Positions 25,898 to 37,727 of a stretch of 64,000 bases of DNA are shown one piece after another; the stretch's first letter is position 1, and each line of letters starts with the position of its first letter. Source of the stretch: an uncultured Bartonella sp. GTDB lineage: Bacteria; Pseudomonadota; Alphaproteobacteria; Rhizobiales; Rhizobiaceae. The translations under genes were made by a program, and so were the position numbers. The stretch spans positions 1 through 64,000 of the forward strand of contig CALYQL010000004.1 in assembly GCA_945285915.1 (NCBI GenBank). The letters run 5' to 3'. The notes under the pieces were generated by a model, which saw only the letters and a program-made list of their open reading frames with translations, was not told the DNA's origin and searched no databases.

Positions 25898-26974
25898 TTA
25901 ATTTTCCCCCAATTCAGCCAATAATGCGGCTTGGTGATCGGAGATTAACGCATCAACCAGCTCGTCAAGTTCACCTTCCATCACACGATCAAGCTTGTAT
26001 AACGTCAAATTGATACGATGATCTGTAACCCGTCCTTGCGGAAAATTATAAGTGCGAATGCGTTCTGATCTATCTCCCGATCCGACCTGACTTTTACGCG
26101 ATGCCGAACGCTCACTATCAGCCTTCTGCCGCTCAAGATCATAAAGACGGGCACGTAAAATTTGCATTGCACGGGCACGGTTTTGATGTTGTGATTTTTC
26201 TGCCTGCACCACCATAATACCCGTTGGAATGTGTGTAATACGCACGGCAGAATCCGTCGTGTTAACATGCTGCCCACCAGCACCCGATGCACGCATTGTG
26301 TCAATACGTATATCTTCAGGTCGAATTTCAATATCAATATCTTCTGCTTCTGGCAAAACAGCAACTGTTGCGGCAGATGTATGTATTCTACCGCCTGCTT
26401 CCGTTTCTGGCACGCGTTGAACGCGATGCACTCCAGATTCGAATTTCAGCTTTGAGAAAACACCTTTACCAGTTACTTCGGCAATAATTTCCTTATATCC
26501 GCCAACGTCACCTTCACTTGCGGAAACCAGCTCCACTTTCCAATGGTGTAAACTTGCATAACGTTCATACATTCTAAAAAGATCACCGGCAAAAAGCGCA
26601 GCTTCCGATCCGCCTGTGCCAGCGCGTATTTCCAAAATGGCGCTTCTTTCGTCGGCGGCATCTTTTGGCAACAGCTCAATTTGCACGTCATGCTCAAGCT
26701 TGGCAATTTTTTCCTTGATAGCCGGTAATTCGTCTTCCGCAAGAGCACGCATTTCACTATCAATCGAGTGGTCAGCCAACATTGCTTCAAGATCTTTCGC
26801 TTCTTGATGAGCAGCATTCAACGCACGAATTAATCCAACTATCGACTGCAATTCAGAATATTCTGCTGCAAGTTTGACGTATGTATCCGGATCCGGATTA
26901 TTTGCCATTTGGCTTTCGATCATCTCAAAATGCTTTTCAAGATGGTTCATACGCTCTTGTGGAAGTGATACCAT
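25898..26974 (-). CDS. prfA: Peptide chain release factor 1
   Basis: A 358-residue class I release factor reading UAA and UAG. The GGQ motif sits in [20 protein letters not shown] near residue 232 and triggers peptide hydrolysis. The stop-codon region is represented by [19 protein letters not shown] near residue 195 and the following domain. The N-terminal helical domain 1 and the C-terminal helix are complete, giving the usual length. First gene of the prfA-prmC pair. Confidence 0.97.
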   Translation of the reverse strand: MVSLPQERMNHLEKHFEMIESQMANNPDPDTYVKLAAEYSELQSIVGLIRALNAAHQEAKDLEAMLADHSIDSEMRALAEDELPAIKEKIAKLEHDVQIELLPKDAADERSAILEIRAGTGGSEAALFAGDLFRMYERYASLHHWKVELVSASEGDVGGYKEIIAEVTGKGVFSKLKFESGVHRVQRVPETEAGGRIHTSAATVAVLPEAEDIDIEIRPEDIRIDTMRASGAGGQHVNTTDSAVRITHIPTGIMVVQAEKSQHQNRARAMQILRARLYDLERQKADSERSASRKSQVGSGDRSERIRTYNFPQGRVTDHRINLTLYKLDRVMEGELDELVDALISDHQAALLAELGEN

Positions 26975-27153
26975 ATTTTCATGCCTGTCTTAATAGCATC
27001 GTATTTAACATTGCCGACTGTTGATGCAACCGACCTATTTTTGTGATAATGCAGCAAATGTCTCTTGCCAATGGAAAAACCACTTTATCAGATAGACATT
27101 ATTCCCTCAGGATAAAACCTGTCTGATACAGTTTTCCAATCCTATTTTGGTCA

Positions 27154-27570
27154 TTATGATTGCCGCTTTTTACCGTATAGTTCAAACCGATGATGAATAA
27201 TATCATAGCCCAAGGAATGTGCTATTTCTTCCTGAAGTTTTTCTATAAGGTCTGAGCGGAATTCGATAATATCACCTGTATCAATATCTATCAAATGGTC
27301 ATGATGCTCACTGCTGGCTTGTTCAAAACGCGATGGCCCACCTTCGAACTCATGGCGCTCGATTGTTCCAACCTCCTCCAACGCCTTCATTGTGCGATAC
27401 ACTGTCGAAAGAGATATTGTTGGATCCTGTTGGCTGGCGCGTTGAAATATCTCGTATGCATTCGGGTGATCGAGTATATTTGCCAATATATCAAGAATTA
27501 TACGTCTTTGCCTTGTTATTCTAAGACCTGCTTTGCGTAATTCTTTTTCGTAATCGAGTTTATTTTCCAT
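27154..27570 (-). CDS. fur: Fur-family regulator, Mur/Fur type
   Basis: A 138-residue metal-dependent repressor. The winged helix is at residues 10-85 ([38 protein letters not shown]). The dimer domain holds the metal ligands in [16 protein letters not shown] and the late His pair in [11 protein letters not shown]. The Cys pairs of the structural zinc site seen in E. coli Fur are absent, as in rhizobial Mur, which answers to Mn2+ rather than Fe2+. In alphaproteobacteria iron control is often given to RirA and Irr, so Mur is the likelier role, but sequence alone does not decide. Confidence 0.88.
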   Translation of the reverse strand: MENKLDYEKELRKAGLRITRQRRIILDILANILDHPNAYEIFQRASQQDPTISLSTVYRTMKALEEVGTIERHEFEGGPSRFEQASSEHHDHLIDIDTGDIIEFRSDLIEKLQEEIAHSLGYDIIHHRFELYGKKRQS

Positions 27571-27867
27571 AATTGTAATAGAACCGATAATTATTGTTGT
27601 TGCAAGAACCTAACCTAGAATTCGCAGGCACAGCATATTATTTTTCAAGCGTTGGATTTCAAAATATATATTGTACAAAATCACCCTCACATTGCCCTTA
27701 TACATTTTGAAACCAGATAAATTGCCAAATAGGCAGGATTGTTGTCATACATATAAGATTACACTTTGAACAACAATCGCCTATCTCAATTCCATAACAC
27801 ATTCCTTAGGGCTTATTTATCCGTATAGATTTTATCCCTTACAGAATCTGCCAAAACAAAGCCTAAC
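27571..27867. other. Intergenic region between fur and the secA terminator
   Basis: About 300 bases between the fur start and the secA terminator. It should hold the fur promoter. No ORF, RNA gene or clear metal-box palindrome was seen. Confidence 0.4.
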
Positions 27868-27900
27868 AAAAATCCCGACCTTTTTATGATCGGGATTTTG
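27868..27900 (-). terminator. Terminator downstream of secA
   Basis: AAAATCCCGA (27869-27878) and TCGGGATTTT (27890-27899) form a 10-bp stem with an 11-nt loop. On the minus strand the stem ends in a short T run, 36 bases past the secA stop. Confidence 0.75.
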
Positions 27901-27935
27901 CATTGAAAAATTCAAACTAGGTCACGTTGTTATTT

Positions 27936-30653
27936 TTAAACAAAAGAACCATGGCAGTGTTTGTATTTTTTACCTGAGCCACATGGGCATGGTTCATTGC
28001 GTCCTACCTTGCCCCATGTTGTCGGATCCTTCGGATCACGGTTTTCAGGTGCAACAACCGTTTCGCTTTCGCTATTTTCTACAGTAATTGCCCCGTCGAA
28101 ATCATCCTGTTCATTGAAACTTGGATGATTAGCATGCATTTCCGGCAATGCTTCCGGTTCGACTGGTTGTTGTACAATTTCAAAACGCATAAGTTTTGAA
28201 ACAACATCGCGGCGCAGATTTGCCAGCATAGCCTGAAAAAGCTCAAAAGATTCTGTTTTATATTCGTTAAGCGGATCGCGCTGTGCATATCCACGGAAAC
28301 CAACAACAGACCGCAAATGCTCTAAATTGACCAGATGCTCACGCCATAATGTATCAATTGTTTCAAGCAGCATTGCTTTTTCAAAATAAGCAATCACTTC
28401 TGGACCAAATTGTTCGGCGCGTTCCTTCGCACGGTTGTTCATAGCTGTCGACACGCGATCAAGAATTTGTTCTTCACCAATGCCTTCTTCTTTCGCCCAT
28501 TCATCAACAGGCAAATCAAGATTAAACAACTGCTTTATTTCTTCACGCAGACCAGTTGCATCCCATTGTTCTGAATAGGTGCCACGCGGAACGTATTTTT
28601 CCACCAACTCTTCTACAACTTCGTCACGCATTTCAGCGATCATTTCGTTAAGATCGGTGGCGTCCATAACCTCCATGCGCTGTTCAAAAATGACCTTACG
28701 CTGGTCATTCATGACATCGTCATATTTGAGAAGGTTTTTACGAATTTCAAAATTACGGGCTTCAACCTTTTTCTGGGCTTTTTCCAATGCCTTGTTGATC
28801 CAAGGGTGGGTAATAGCCTCCCCTTCTTTCAAACCAAGCTTTTGCAACATACCATCCATACGATTTGAGCCAAAAATGCGCATCAAATCATCTTGCAACG
28901 ATAAATAGAATTTCGAGCGTCCAGGGTCACCTTGACGTCCGGAACGACCTCTTAGCTGGTTATCAATACGGCGACTTTCATGCCGCTCTGTTGCCAGAAC
29001 ATAAAGACCACCAGCCGCCAAAGCTTTTTCTTTTAATTTGGCAACATCTTCTTTGATCGCAGCAATCTTTGCGTCGCGTTCCGGCCCTTCCGGTACGTCC
29101 TTCAACTCTTGCTCGATACGCATATCGACATTACCACCAAGTTGAATATCGGTACCACGGCCTGCCATATTTGTAGCGATTGTTATCGCTCCCGGTACAC
29201 CAGCTTGTGCCACAATGTAGGCTTCTTGTTCATGATAGCGGGCGTTCAACACATTAAAGCCAGTGAGCCCATCTTTACGCAAACGATCTGCCAGATGTTC
29301 TGACTTTTCAATCGATGTTGTGCCAACAAGAATGGGTTGGCCTTTTTCATGCGATGCCCGAATATCCTGGACAATGGCCTTATATTTTTCTTCTACCGTA
29401 CGATAGACTTCGTCATTTTCATCAATACGTTTTACCGGCAGATTTGTTGGAATTTCGATAACTTCAAGGCCATAAATATTGCCAAACTCTTCAGCCTCTG
29501 TTGCCGCGGTACCTGTCATACCTGCAAGCTTGTCATACATTCTAAAGTAGTTTTGGAATGTAATTGAGGCAAGCGTCTGGTTTTCCGGCTGGATAGCGAC
29601 ATGTTCTTTGGCTTCCAATGCCTGATGCAAACCATCAGAATATCGGCGTCCTGGCATCATACGCCCAGTAAATTCATCAATAATCATCACTTCACCATTA
29701 CGGACGATATAGTCTTTATCGCGCGTAAACAGCTTGTGTGCTTTTAAAGCATTATTGACATGGTGGACGATAGCAACATTCTCGACATCATAAAGATCAT
29801 GACCTTTCAGATAGCCTGCTTCAGCGAGCATCTTTTCGATCTTTTCTGTACCGATTTCAGTAAAGGTCGTTGTCTTCTGCTTTTCATCAATTTCGTAATC
29901 TTCCGGTTTGAGAGGCGGAATGAATGTATCGATGAGTTTATAGAAATCTGTCTTATCTTCAAGCGGACCAGAGATAATAAGCGGCGTACGCGCTTCATCA
30001 ATCAGAATTGAGTCAACTTCGTCGACAATTGCATAATGGTGTCCACGCTGCACCATCTGGCTACGATCAAATGTCATATTATCGCGCAGATAGTCAAAGC
30101 CAAGCTCATTATTGGTGCCGTATGTTATATCACAAGCATAGGCAGCTCTGCGTTCATCATTATCCAAATCATGAACAATGACACCTGTCGTTAGACCTAA
30201 AAAGCCATAAATTTTACCCATTGTTGCAGCATCACGACTAGCAAGATAATCGTTAACAGTCACAACATGGACGCCTTTACCTTCCAGCGCATTCAAATAA
30301 ACCGGCAAGGTAGCCATCAAGGTTTTACCTTCACCGGTGCGCATTTCAGCAATACCACGATCATTCAGCACAATGCCGCCGATAAGCTGCACATCAAAAG
30401 GTCGCATTCCATAAACGCGTTTAGCCGCCTCTCTGACAGTTGCAAAAGCTTCTGGTAAAAGAGAATCGACTGTTGCCCCTTCGGCAAGACGCTTACGGAA
30501 TTCATCCGTTTTCTGTCGCAATTCGCTGTCTGTCAATTTTTGGAACTGTTCTTCCAAAGCATTGATTTGCGCAACTTTTGGCTGAAGGGATTTCACGCGA
30601 CGTTCTTGAGCAGAACCAAATATTTTACGCGCTAGGCCGCCTAAACTGACCAT
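27936..30653 (-). CDS. secA: Protein translocase ATPase SecA
   Basis: The motor of Sec export, 905 residues from the ATG that has AAAGGA six bases upstream and gives the usual start [14 protein letters not shown] frame 13 codons longer exists but is unlikely. Walker A is in MRTGEGKTL near residue 105, the DEAD-type box in [15 protein letters not shown], and the preprotein cross-linking and helical scaffold domains follow. The C-terminus is the zinc-binding SEC-C motif [14 protein letters not shown], which contacts SecB and lipids. Complete and of normal length. It stands alone. Confidence 0.97.
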   Translation of the reverse strand: MVSLGGLARKIFGSAQERRVKSLQPKVAQINALEEQFQKLTDSELRQKTDEFRKRLAEGATVDSLLPEAFATVREAAKRVYGMRPFDVQLIGGIVLNDRGIAEMRTGEGKTLMATLPVYLNALEGKGVHVVTVNDYLASRDAATMGKIYGFLGLTTGVIVHDLDNDERRAAYACDITYGTNNELGFDYLRDNMTFDRSQMVQRGHHYAIVDEVDSILIDEARTPLIISGPLEDKTDFYKLIDTFIPPLKPEDYEIDEKQKTTTFTEIGTEKIEKMLAEAGYLKGHDLYDVENVAIVHHVNNALKAHKLFTRDKDYIVRNGEVMIIDEFTGRMMPGRRYSDGLHQALEAKEHVAIQPENQTLASITFQNYFRMYDKLAGMTGTAATEAEEFGNIYGLEVIEIPTNLPVKRIDENDEVYRTVEEKYKAIVQDIRASHEKGQPILVGTTSIEKSEHLADRLRKDGLTGFNVLNARYHEQEAYIVAQAGVPGAITIATNMAGRGTDIQLGGNVDMRIEQELKDVPEGPERDAKIAAIKEDVAKLKEKALAAGGLYVLATERHESRRIDNQLRGRSGRQGDPGRSKFYLSLQDDLMRIFGSNRMDGMLQKLGLKEGEAITHPWINKALEKAQKKVEARNFEIRKNLLKYDDVMNDQRKVIFEQRMEVMDATDLNEMIAEMRDEVVEELVEKYVPRGTYSEQWDATGLREEIKQLFNLDLPVDEWAKEEGIGEEQILDRVSTAMNNRAKERAEQFGPEVIAYFEKAMLLETIDTLWREHLVNLEHLRSVVGFRGYAQRDPLNEYKTESFELFQAMLANLRRDVVSKLMRFEIVQQPVEPEALPEMHANHPSFNEQDDFDGAITVENSESETVVAPENRDPKDPTTWGKVGRNEPCPCGSGKKYKHCHGSFV

Positions 30654-31116
30654 TCCCGGTCCTTTCTGATGTTTATTGCTGGCGTTTTGCAACGCCCGTT
30701 GAATGATGCTTATGCTTTAACACTTACTTTACACCTGATGCAACCAAATGGCCGTACAAAAGTGCAATTAGCCGCTTAAACTCAAAGCTTTATCGCTATA
30801 TCTGGGCGAGAGATAGGTGTCATAGCGTTTTCTGTCAACTTTTGCGACAATGTTTAGCCTGTTTGAAACAGCTTTTCCTTAAATTTATTTCTTGTTATCA
30901 CCTTAAATATACTGAAAACCGCGCACAATAATAAAAATTGGAACAATTGTGATTTAACCGATCACAAAAGATGTGCATTTCCATAGGAAAGTGATAACAT
31001 TTTTTTACAATTTAATGAGTAACAATGCTAATAAGCATCTCAAATATACCTAATTTTCAGTCCAGAACGTCAATAACGTTCTCAACGTAAATAGCGTTCT
31101 CAAGGAGACACTCAAT
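30654..31116. other. Divergent promoter region secA / parvulin gene
   Basis: 463 bases that must contain both promoters. An 18-bp direct repeat lies next to the parvulin start: CGTCAATAACGTTCTCAA (31068-31085) and CGTAAATAGCGTTCTCAA (31086-31103), the second running into AGGAGA, the ribosome site. No RNA gene was recognised. Confidence 0.5.
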
Positions 31117-32130
31117 ATGAAGTTAAAATCTAGCGTGCTGTTGTTATCATCAGCTTTATTGGTCAGCACCAGCCTAACATCATTGGCAGAAGAAGCGGCC
31201 AAACCTACGACACCTGCTGCAAATACAACACAGCAAGCGGAGCAGCCAAAACTGCCTGATCCAAATGGTGCGCCTGCCGCAGCTGCAAAACCTGCAGAAG
31301 AGGCAAAACCTGTTGATCCTTCCCATGTTATGGCTGTGGTTGATGGTAAAGATATTACTGCTGGTGACCTTGATGCCATGGCTAATGACATTGATCCAGG
31401 TCTTGCACGTTTACCTGACCAACAACGTCGTTTGACAGTATTGAGAATTTACGTTGATATGAAGGCTTTCTCTGATGCCGCTGTAAAAGATGGCTTGGAG
31501 AAGACACCTGAATATGAAAAACGTATGGCTGTTATGCGTGAAAACGTTCTTCAACAATTGTATTTCAAACAGTCAATTGTTGACAAAATTACAGATGCCG
31601 ACATCAAGGCTCGTTATGACAAGGAAATTGCAAACCTCCCTAAAGAACAGGAAGTTCATGCACGCCACATTCTTGTAAAAACAAAAGAAGAAGCTGAAGC
31701 CATTATCAAACGCCTTGAAAAAGGTGAAAAGTTTGAAGACATCGCTAAGAAAAGCTCAACAGATGGTTCCGCTGCAACTGGTGGTGATCTAGGATATTTC
31801 AGCCGTGGACAAATGGTCAAGCCATTTGAAGATGCTGCCTTCTCACTAAAAGTAGGCGAATATACAAAGAAACCTGTAGAAAGCCCATTTGGCTGGCACA
31901 TTATCAAGGTGGAAGATCGCCGTGAAAAACAGCCTCCTGCATTGGATGATGTGAAAGAAGTACTACGCAACCTGATTGCTCGTGATCGTTACCGTGAGGT
32001 TATCAGCAATTTACGTGGCAAGATGGACGTTAAATATCCTGATGAATCCGTTGCAAAGCTGATGCAAAAATCAGAAGAAGCTGACGGTAGTTTACCAGGT
32101 GAATCCAATCAAGAAGATGATGACCAGTAA
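31117..32130 (+). CDS. Periplasmic parvulin-type peptidyl-prolyl isomerase
   Basis: A 337-residue folding helper. A Sec signal peptide (MKLKSSVLLLSSALLVSTSL, cleavage near TSLAEE) is followed by a Pro/Ala/Lys/Glu-rich linker to residue 68, a SurA-N-like helical segment, and a single PpiC rotamase domain at about residues 175-270 (EVHARHILVKTKEEAEAI, GGDLGYFSRGQMVKPFEDAAF, SPFGWHIIKVEDR). The acidic tail ends in QEDDDQ. It resembles the PrsA/SurA group found before argJ in Rhizobiales. Probable role: folding of outer-membrane or secreted proteins. Confidence 0.88.
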   Translation: MKLKSSVLLLSSALLVSTSLTSLAEEAAKPTTPAANTTQQAEQPKLPDPNGAPAAAAKPAEEAKPVDPSHVMAVVDGKDITAGDLDAMANDIDPGLARLPDQQRRLTVLRIYVDMKAFSDAAVKDGLEKTPEYEKRMAVMRENVLQQLYFKQSIVDKITDADIKARYDKEIANLPKEQEVHARHILVKTKEEAEAIIKRLEKGEKFEDIAKKSSTDGSAATGGDLGYFSRGQMVKPFEDAAFSLKVGEYTKKPVESPFGWHIIKVEDRREKQPPALDDVKEVLRNLIARDRYREVISNLRGKMDVKYPDESVAKLMQKSEEADGSLPGESNQEDDDQ

Positions 32131-32155
32131 TCCTACTGTGTGACTTTTAACAACG

Positions 32156-32200
32156 AGCCGGACAGTTGCTTTTTATAGCGTGTCCGGCTTTATTATTTTC
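32156..32200 (+). terminator. Terminator between the parvulin gene and argJ
   Basis: AGCCGGACA (32156-32164) pairs with TGTCCGGCT (32181-32189) around a 16-nt loop, followed by TTATTATTTT. It separates the parvulin transcript from argJ. Confidence 0.75.
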
Positions 32201-32230
32201 TGCCTTTTCTACCCATACGGAGAGATCATG

Positions 32231-33469
32231 ATGGCCAGTAAAATTTCACCGCTTGCCCCAAAAAAAATTCCCGATATGCCCGCGCTCACTGGTGTTCGTA
32301 TGGCGACGGCGAAAGCTGGTATAAAATATCAGGGTAGAACCGATCTTCTTTTCATGGTTTTTGATGACCCCGCCAATGCGGCAGGTGTTTTTACGCGCTC
32401 CAAATGCCCTTCAGCACCAGTTGACCATTGTCGCAGGGCACTGTCACACGGAAAGGCGCGCGGTGTTGTTGTCAATTCTGGCAATGCCAATGCCTTTACC
32501 GGTAAAAAAGGTGTTGTGACGACAGATCAAACAGCCAAAGCAGCCGCTGATGCATTACACGCCTATGAAAATGAAATTTTTCTGGCATCCACTGGTGTCA
32601 TTGGTGAGCCAATGGACGCATCGCGTTTTACTGGCCTATTGCCTCAAATGGCTATTGATGCCCTACCGGATAACTGGTTGGAAGCAGCCAAAGCCATTAT
32701 GACAACAGATACGTTTCCGAAATTGGCGACACGTAGCATTCAATTTGGCGAGCAGACAATTGTTATCAATGGCATTGCCAAAGGTGCAGGCATGATTGCG
32801 CCTGATATGGCAACAATGTTGTCCTTTGTTGTTACAGATGCTCCGATTGAATCCCATATCCTACAGGAACTTCTTTCGGACAAGGTCCAAGCAACATTCA
32901 ACTCTATTACTGTTGATAGTGATACATCGACATCTGACAGTTTACTGCTCTTTGCAACGGGTAAGGCAAAGGGAAATGCCAACGCTTTATCCGACAAGAA
33001 TGATGTGCGTTATCAGCAATTTGCGCAAGCCCTGTATGAGGTTCTGCATGAATTGTCGCTTCAGGTCGTGACCGATGGTGAAGGAGCCCATCATTTAATA
33101 GAGGTTAAGGTTGAAGGTGCGACCAATGACAATGCAGCAAAAATTATTGCGCGTTCCATTGCCAATTCGCCATTGGTAAAAACAGCAGTTGCCGGCGAAG
33201 ATGCCAATTGGGGGCGTGTTGTTATGGCGGTTGGCAAAGCAGGTGTTGAAGCCGACCGTGATAAGCTATCCATCTGGTTTGGACCGCATCGTTTGGCAGT
33301 GTGCGGCGAGCGCGATTCCAATTATAATGAAGAAGAAGCATCACGCTATATGAAGGGGCAACATATCGTCATTAAAGTCGATATTGGCCTTGGCAATGGC
33401 AGTGCAACGATCTGGTCATGTGATTTGACCAAAGAATATGTCGAGATTAACGGTGACTACAGAAGTTAA
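32231..33469 (+). CDS. argJ: Bifunctional ornithine acetyltransferase / N-acetylglutamate synthase
   Basis: About 412 residues. The enzyme moves acetyl from N-acetylornithine to glutamate in arginine synthesis and may also acetylate glutamate from acetyl-CoA. It is made as a precursor that cleaves itself before the Thr of [20 protein letters not shown], the nucleophile (near residue 197). The start [11 protein letters not shown] is preceded by GGAGAG six bases upstream; the frame is open further 5' but without support. It overlaps the following GNAT gene, so argJ, GNAT and mutT are one operon. Confidence 0.96.
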   Translation: MASKISPLAPKKIPDMPALTGVRMATAKAGIKYQGRTDLLFMVFDDPANAAGVFTRSKCPSAPVDHCRRALSHGKARGVVVNSGNANAFTGKKGVVTTDQTAKAAADALHAYENEIFLASTGVIGEPMDASRFTGLLPQMAIDALPDNWLEAAKAIMTTDTFPKLATRSIQFGEQTIVINGIAKGAGMIAPDMATMLSFVVTDAPIESHILQELLSDKVQATFNSITVDSDTSTSDSLLLFATGKAKGNANALSDKNDVRYQQFAQALYEVLHELSLQVVTDGEGAHHLIEVKVEGATNDNAAKIIARSIANSPLVKTAVAGEDANWGRVVMAVGKAGVEADRDKLSIWFGPHRLAVCGERDSNYNEEEASRYMKGQHIVIKVDIGLGNGSATIWSCDLTKEYVEINGDYRS

Positions 33470-34241
33470 TAACAGAAATCGTCCGAATGACGTTTTAGCT
33501 AAAATACGACGCTTGGAAGCGTTGGCTGCACGTGCTTGGCCTGCAAAAGATGAAATTTATGATGGTGTTTGGGTAAAACGCAAAACATCAGGCATTGTTT
33601 TTAACAATGTCAATTGTGTTGTTCCATTGGATCCTGATGACGACCATGACATTGCCAATCGTGTAAAACGTCTGTGCTTTGAAAATGGTGTATTCAACAG
33701 ACCACTGCGTTTGACGCCATTGGCGCCGCTAAAATTATTTGAGTATTTGCAACAACATGGCTGGTCCAATTCAAGCGATGTCACCGTCATGACACTTGAG
33801 CAAAGACCTCATCTGGTGGCATCTGACGTGACAATGCAAGAGATTGATATTGCCACTTATGCAAAGATTAGCGCCCGTCATCGGATTAATAACAAGAATG
33901 ACGATGCGGCCATGCAAGAACTTTTGGGGCGTATTAAAGGTAGCCCAACTTTTTTGCAGTTTAGCCATAATGGTAATGTAATAGGCAATCTAGTTGTTGT
34001 GCATGATTTCAAACAGGCTGGTCTTATTGATTTTTCCATACGGATTGATCGACGCGGCCGAGGATTAGGCAAAGCAGCCCTACAGACTGTATTGGGTAAT
34101 TTGTTGAAGAAATCCGCTGCAATACCGGTTCAGTCTTTCTGGGTTGAGGTTGAAACGCAAAACAGCGGAGCATGGCGTCTTTTTGACAAAGCCGGCTTTA
34201 AAACCGTTTATCACTGTCAATATTGGAGACCTGGCGCATGA
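33438..34241 (+). CDS. GNAT-family N-acetyltransferase
   Basis: Up to 267 residues. The C-terminal GNAT core (about residues 145-262) has the acetyl-CoA loop [17 protein letters not shown] and ends [22 protein letters not shown], the typical late strand pair. The N-terminal half ([16 protein letters not shown]) recalls a degenerate GNAT copy seen in rhizobial relatives. It overlaps argJ by 32 bases from the ATG, or 17 from a GTG at 33453. The ATGA at its end starts mutT. The acceptor is unknown. Confidence 0.82.
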   Translation: MSRLTVTTEVNNRNRPNDVLAKIRRLEALAARAWPAKDEIYDGVWVKRKTSGIVFNNVNCVVPLDPDDDHDIANRVKRLCFENGVFNRPLRLTPLAPLKLFEYLQQHGWSNSSDVTVMTLEQRPHLVASDVTMQEIDIATYAKISARHRINNKNDDAAMQELLGRIKGSPTFLQFSHNGNVIGNLVVVHDFKQAGLIDFSIRIDRRGRGLGKAALQTVLGNLLKKSAAIPVQSFWVEVETQNSGAWRLFDKAGFKTVYHCQYWRPGA

Positions 34242-34657
34242 CATCTGCACAAAATTTATTACTCGTGGTTGCTTGTGCCCTAATTGATGCTGATAACCGT
34301 ATTTTGTTGGCACAAAGACCGGAAGGAAAGTCGCTTGCAGGTTTATGGGAATTTCCCGGTGGAAAACTTGAACAAGGCGAAACACCTGAACAAGCACTCA
34401 TTCGGGAACTCAGTGAGGAATTGTCGATCACAGTCAAACAGGATTGTCTTTCACCTTTGACATTTGCCAGTCATACATATGAAAAATTCCATTTATTGAT
34501 GCCGCTTTATATTTGCAGGCGTTACCAAGGAATTCCACGTGGTGCGGAAGGGCAAAATCTTAAATGGGTAAAGGCAGCGGATCTTAATCAATATCCTATG
34601 CCAGACGCGGATAAACCACTTGTACCCATTCTTAAAGACCTATTATTGTATGCGTAA
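34238..34657 (+). CDS. mutT: 8-oxo-dGTP diphosphatase MutT (Nudix)
   Basis: A 139-residue Nudix hydrolase that clears oxidised dGTP from the nucleotide pool. The Nudix box is GGKLEQGETPEQALIRELSE followed by EL, with the metal-binding RExxEE. Start at 34238 is in ATGA overlap with the GNAT stop and has GGAG at 34226-34229. The last gene of argJ-GNAT-mutT, an arrangement found in other Rhizobiales. Confidence 0.92.
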   Translation: MTSAQNLLLVVACALIDADNRILLAQRPEGKSLAGLWEFPGGKLEQGETPEQALIRELSEELSITVKQDCLSPLTFASHTYEKFHLLMPLYICRRYQGIPRGAEGQNLKWVKAADLNQYPMPDADKPLVPILKDLLLYA

Positions 34658-34733
34658 AGCATACAACCGACGTTAATTACTTGTTAATATTTTGCGCATT
34701 AGGATAATTTCCTAGTCATTCTGGAGTTTTGTA

Positions 34734-34994
34734 ATGCGTCACCATGAACTGTTGAATAACGATCACGATAATCTTTCACCCAATGCGGGAACTGGGATAT
34801 TGCGGGTTGTATTATTGTTCGGATCAGTTGCTGTTGCTTTGGGGCTGATATTGGTTCCTTTATTGTCCGAGCGTAATGGAACAGAATTTACGCAGACAAT
34901 TTTTCAAAAAAACGTTGATTACAACACTGTGACAGGTTCAATTCACGCCTCGTCTATTCCTCAAATCCCGACGACAAATAGTCCTCAGAAATAA
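34734..34994 (+). CDS. Small single-pass membrane protein, unknown
   Basis: An 86-residue protein with a hydrophilic start rich in His, Asn and Asp, one membrane helix at residues 22-44 (GILRVVLLFGSVAVALGLILVPLL) and a polar periplasmic tail with Ser and Thr. ATG follows CTGGAG with an eight-base gap. Short proteins of this plan are common in Rhizobiales near mutT, but no function is known. It is a single gene between mutT and the cystine transporter. Confidence 0.7.
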   Translation: MRHHELLNNDHDNLSPNAGTGILRVVLLFGSVAVALGLILVPLLSERNGTEFTQTIFQKNVDYNTVTGSIHASSIPQIPTTNSPQK

Positions 34995-35127
34995 CATTTA
35001 TTTAGCGTAAATTTTTTATAAATTTCATTTTATTAGAAACCTGTTCTTTGTTCTCGTAACAGAGTGCTTTTAACGTATGCGCACCATCAAGTTTTGCTTG
35101 TTTGCACTGCGTTAAGGAACAAATTTT

Positions 35128-36519
35128 ATGTCTTTGGGGTTTCTCATCAATCTTGTTATTTTTATAGCTCTTCTGATCGCATTAAAACAAACAGGAAAAA
35201 CCAATTGGAGCCTTTCGCGGCGCGTTCTTATTGGACTGATTATTGGGGTTATTTTTGGCATATTGCTGCAATGGACATATGGCATAGAAAATCCAACTTT
35301 GAAAAAATCGATAGAATGGTTCAATATTGTTGGAAATGGCTATGTGTTGTTGCTGCAAATGATTGTCATGCCATTGGTTTTTGCGTCCATATTATCAGCT
35401 GTGGCAAAATTACATTCTGCAACATCATTGGGCAAAATCGCAACTTTGACGTTAGGCACCTTACTGCTCACGACACTTATTGCTGCTTTTGTCGGTGTAT
35501 TAATGGTAAACCTTTTTGGCTTAACGGCTGATGGTCTTGTGCAAGGCAGTGCAGAAACGGCTCGTCTCAGTGCAATACAGACAAATTATATCTCTAAAGT
35601 AGCAGATATGTCTGTTCCTCAACTTATTTTATCCTTTATCCCGAAAAATCCTTTTGCCGAGCTAACGGGAGCAAATCCAACATCGATTATTAGTGTCGTT
35701 ATCTTTGCCGCTTTTTTGGGAGCAGCGGCAATCCGTTCAGTAAAAGATAATCCTGACAAGGGAAACCATGTCATTGCTGCAATTGATACGCTTCAAGCAT
35801 GGGTAATGAAGCTAGTAAGGCTAGTCATATTGTTAACACCTTATGGCGTTTTGGCTCTCATGACCAAAGTGGCTGCAACATCCAATGCACAAGATGTGAT
35901 AAAATTACTATCCTTCATCATCGCGTCCTATATTGGACTTGCAATTATGTTTGCTGTTCACGGTATTTTGCTTGCCCTTACAGGAATTAATCCATTACGT
36001 TTTTTTGCAAAAGTTATGCCGGTTTTGACATTTGCATTCACAAGCCGCTCTAGTGCTGCCAGCATTCCCATGAATATTGAAGCATTAACGCAACGTATTG
36101 GCGTTCCGCAATCAATTGCGAGTTTTTCAGCATCATTTGGTGCAACAATTGGGCAAAATGGTTGCGCTGGCCTCTATCCGGCTATGTTAGCAACCATGGT
36201 TGCGCCAACCGTTGGTATCAACCCGCTTGATCCAATGTGGATCATGACCTTGGTTGGGGTCGTAACACTGAGTTCCATTGGTGTTGCCGGTGTTGGTGGT
36301 GGTGCAACATTTGCCGCTTTAATCGTATTGCCCACCATGGGATTACCTATCACATTGGTTGCTTTGCTTATCTCTATTGAGCCATTGATAGATATGGGAA
36401 GAACTGCCCTCAATGTTAATGGTGCTATGACTGCCGGTACAATGACCTCTCAGATACTGGGTGAAACAAATACGGAAATATTGAATTCCAATACGGAAAA
36501 AGATTTGCAGGAACACTGA
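35128..36519 (+). CDS. tcyP: L-cystine:cation symporter, TcyP/YdjN type
   Basis: A 463-residue member of the dicarboxylate/amino acid:cation symporter (DAACS) family. It has eight membrane helices and the two re-entrant hairpins: [16 protein letters not shown] for HP1 and [18 protein letters not shown] for HP2. The substrate-binding helix ends NVNGAMTAG. The close agreement in HP1 and the C-terminal region with YdjN/TcyP points to cystine rather than glutamate. AAGGA lies 11 bases before the start. Single gene; no sulfur-regulator site was recognised. Confidence 0.88.
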   Translation: MSLGFLINLVIFIALLIALKQTGKTNWSLSRRVLIGLIIGVIFGILLQWTYGIENPTLKKSIEWFNIVGNGYVLLLQMIVMPLVFASILSAVAKLHSATSLGKIATLTLGTLLLTTLIAAFVGVLMVNLFGLTADGLVQGSAETARLSAIQTNYISKVADMSVPQLILSFIPKNPFAELTGANPTSIISVVIFAAFLGAAAIRSVKDNPDKGNHVIAAIDTLQAWVMKLVRLVILLTPYGVLALMTKVAATSNAQDVIKLLSFIIASYIGLAIMFAVHGILLALTGINPLRFFAKVMPVLTFAFTSRSSAASIPMNIEALTQRIGVPQSIASFSASFGATIGQNGCAGLYPAMLATMVAPTVGINPLDPMWIMTLVGVVTLSSIGVAGVGGGATFAALIVLPTMGLPITLVALLISIEPLIDMGRTALNVNGAMTAGTMTSQILGETNTEILNSNTEKDLQEH

Positions 36520-36655
36520 AAGACCAGTACACCAACTTAACGCAATGACAACATATACAATGCTGTTTTTGTAAAAAACCATCACATACTGTCTACAAGT
36601 TGAACGGCTCTATCGTCGGGTAGAGATTGCAAAATTTCAGTCTTCCATAACGATC

Positions 36656-37537
36656 TTATTGTCCTGATTTATCGCCCAGAACGTCTGCAAGTGAAATTTT
36701 GCCTGTTCCTGGTTTCATAGGTTTTTGCTGGTTTTTATCCGGAGCCCAACCAGACAGCCAAACAAATGAAAATCTCGCACGGATACGACCATCAGGATCG
36801 CTAAAGCGTTCTGCATATATTTCGGCAACGCGATTGAAAAACCTTTTCGATAAGGTTTTTTTCGATCGCCCAATCAATGCATTTTGCATTCCCATTGCGC
36901 GCAAATCATACATAAGATCAAAGGCTGTATTATACCGCACAGTCAAATCTTCAACATCGGTAACTGGCATAGCAAAACCAGCGCGCTGCAATAATGCACC
37001 AGCATCTCTAATATCAGCAAAGGGATAAACTCTTGGACTTACCCCCCCATAAATTTCCATTTCTGCTTGCAATAAACTTTCTCGCAATTCGCCAAGTGTG
37101 CCGGCACCGGACATAACACCGAGAAACAAACCATCTGGCTTCAAAGATTTTTTTATTTGTAGCAAAACACCTGGCACATCATTAGTAATGTGTAGTGACA
37201 GAAGCGATGTAACAAGATCATAATGATGGTCTGGCAAATCAAGTAATTCACGATGCCGCTTCATGAATTTATATGAGCCGTTTATATAATCTTCGCTGGA
37301 TTCAACAATATCGACAGTGTCCACCTTGTTGGAATTTAACAAGGTTTGCGCACCTTGCCCGGTATGCCCATGAATATCCGCAGCCAATTGAAACTTACGA
37401 TCAACGGTCTGCAAGCGTTCTGACAGTTCCGTGCAGACATATTGCAATAAAAAATCAGCGCTTTGACCAGATTTTTTAAATGCACGTTTGCGAAATTGTT
37501 CAATAAGCTTATGGTCAAATATTATCGGATTATCCAT
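36656..37537 (-). CDS. SAM-dependent methyltransferase, NDUFAF5/BioC-like
   Basis: A 293-residue protein with a class I methyltransferase core that has lost much of motif I (QLAADIHGHTGQGAQTLL in place of a GxGxG loop). Further blocks are VDTVDIVESS, YDLVTSLLSLHITNDVPG and KPDGLFLGVMSGAGTLGELR. Together these match the alphaproteobacterial homologs of NDUFAF5, the complex I assembly factor. It is divergent from comF in the order conserved across Rhizobiales. The weak SAM loop leaves activity uncertain. Confidence 0.8.
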   Translation of the reverse strand: MDNPIIFDHKLIEQFRKRAFKKSGQSADFLLQYVCTELSERLQTVDRKFQLAADIHGHTGQGAQTLLNSNKVDTVDIVESSEDYINGSYKFMKRHRELLDLPDHHYDLVTSLLSLHITNDVPGVLLQIKKSLKPDGLFLGVMSGAGTLGELRESLLQAEMEIYGGVSPRVYPFADIRDAGALLQRAGFAMPVTDVEDLTVRYNTAFDLMYDLRAMGMQNALIGRSKKTLSKRFFNRVAEIYAERFSDPDGRIRARFSFVWLSGWAPDKNQQKPMKPGTGKISLADVLGDKSGQ

Positions 37538-37727
37538 GATGCGTGTCGTGATATATTCCTGTTTTGTAGAAACGAGATATATGAGTTCAAGTTGAAGTAA
37601 AATAGCTACTCTTCATAAATCTTCATAGGTTTGGCAAATTATAACGGTAAACTTTTTACCACCTGACATATCCGACGATCAATAGCTATCCGGAAAGGAT
37701 TATAAACTGAAGCTCTTCGAACAGGTT

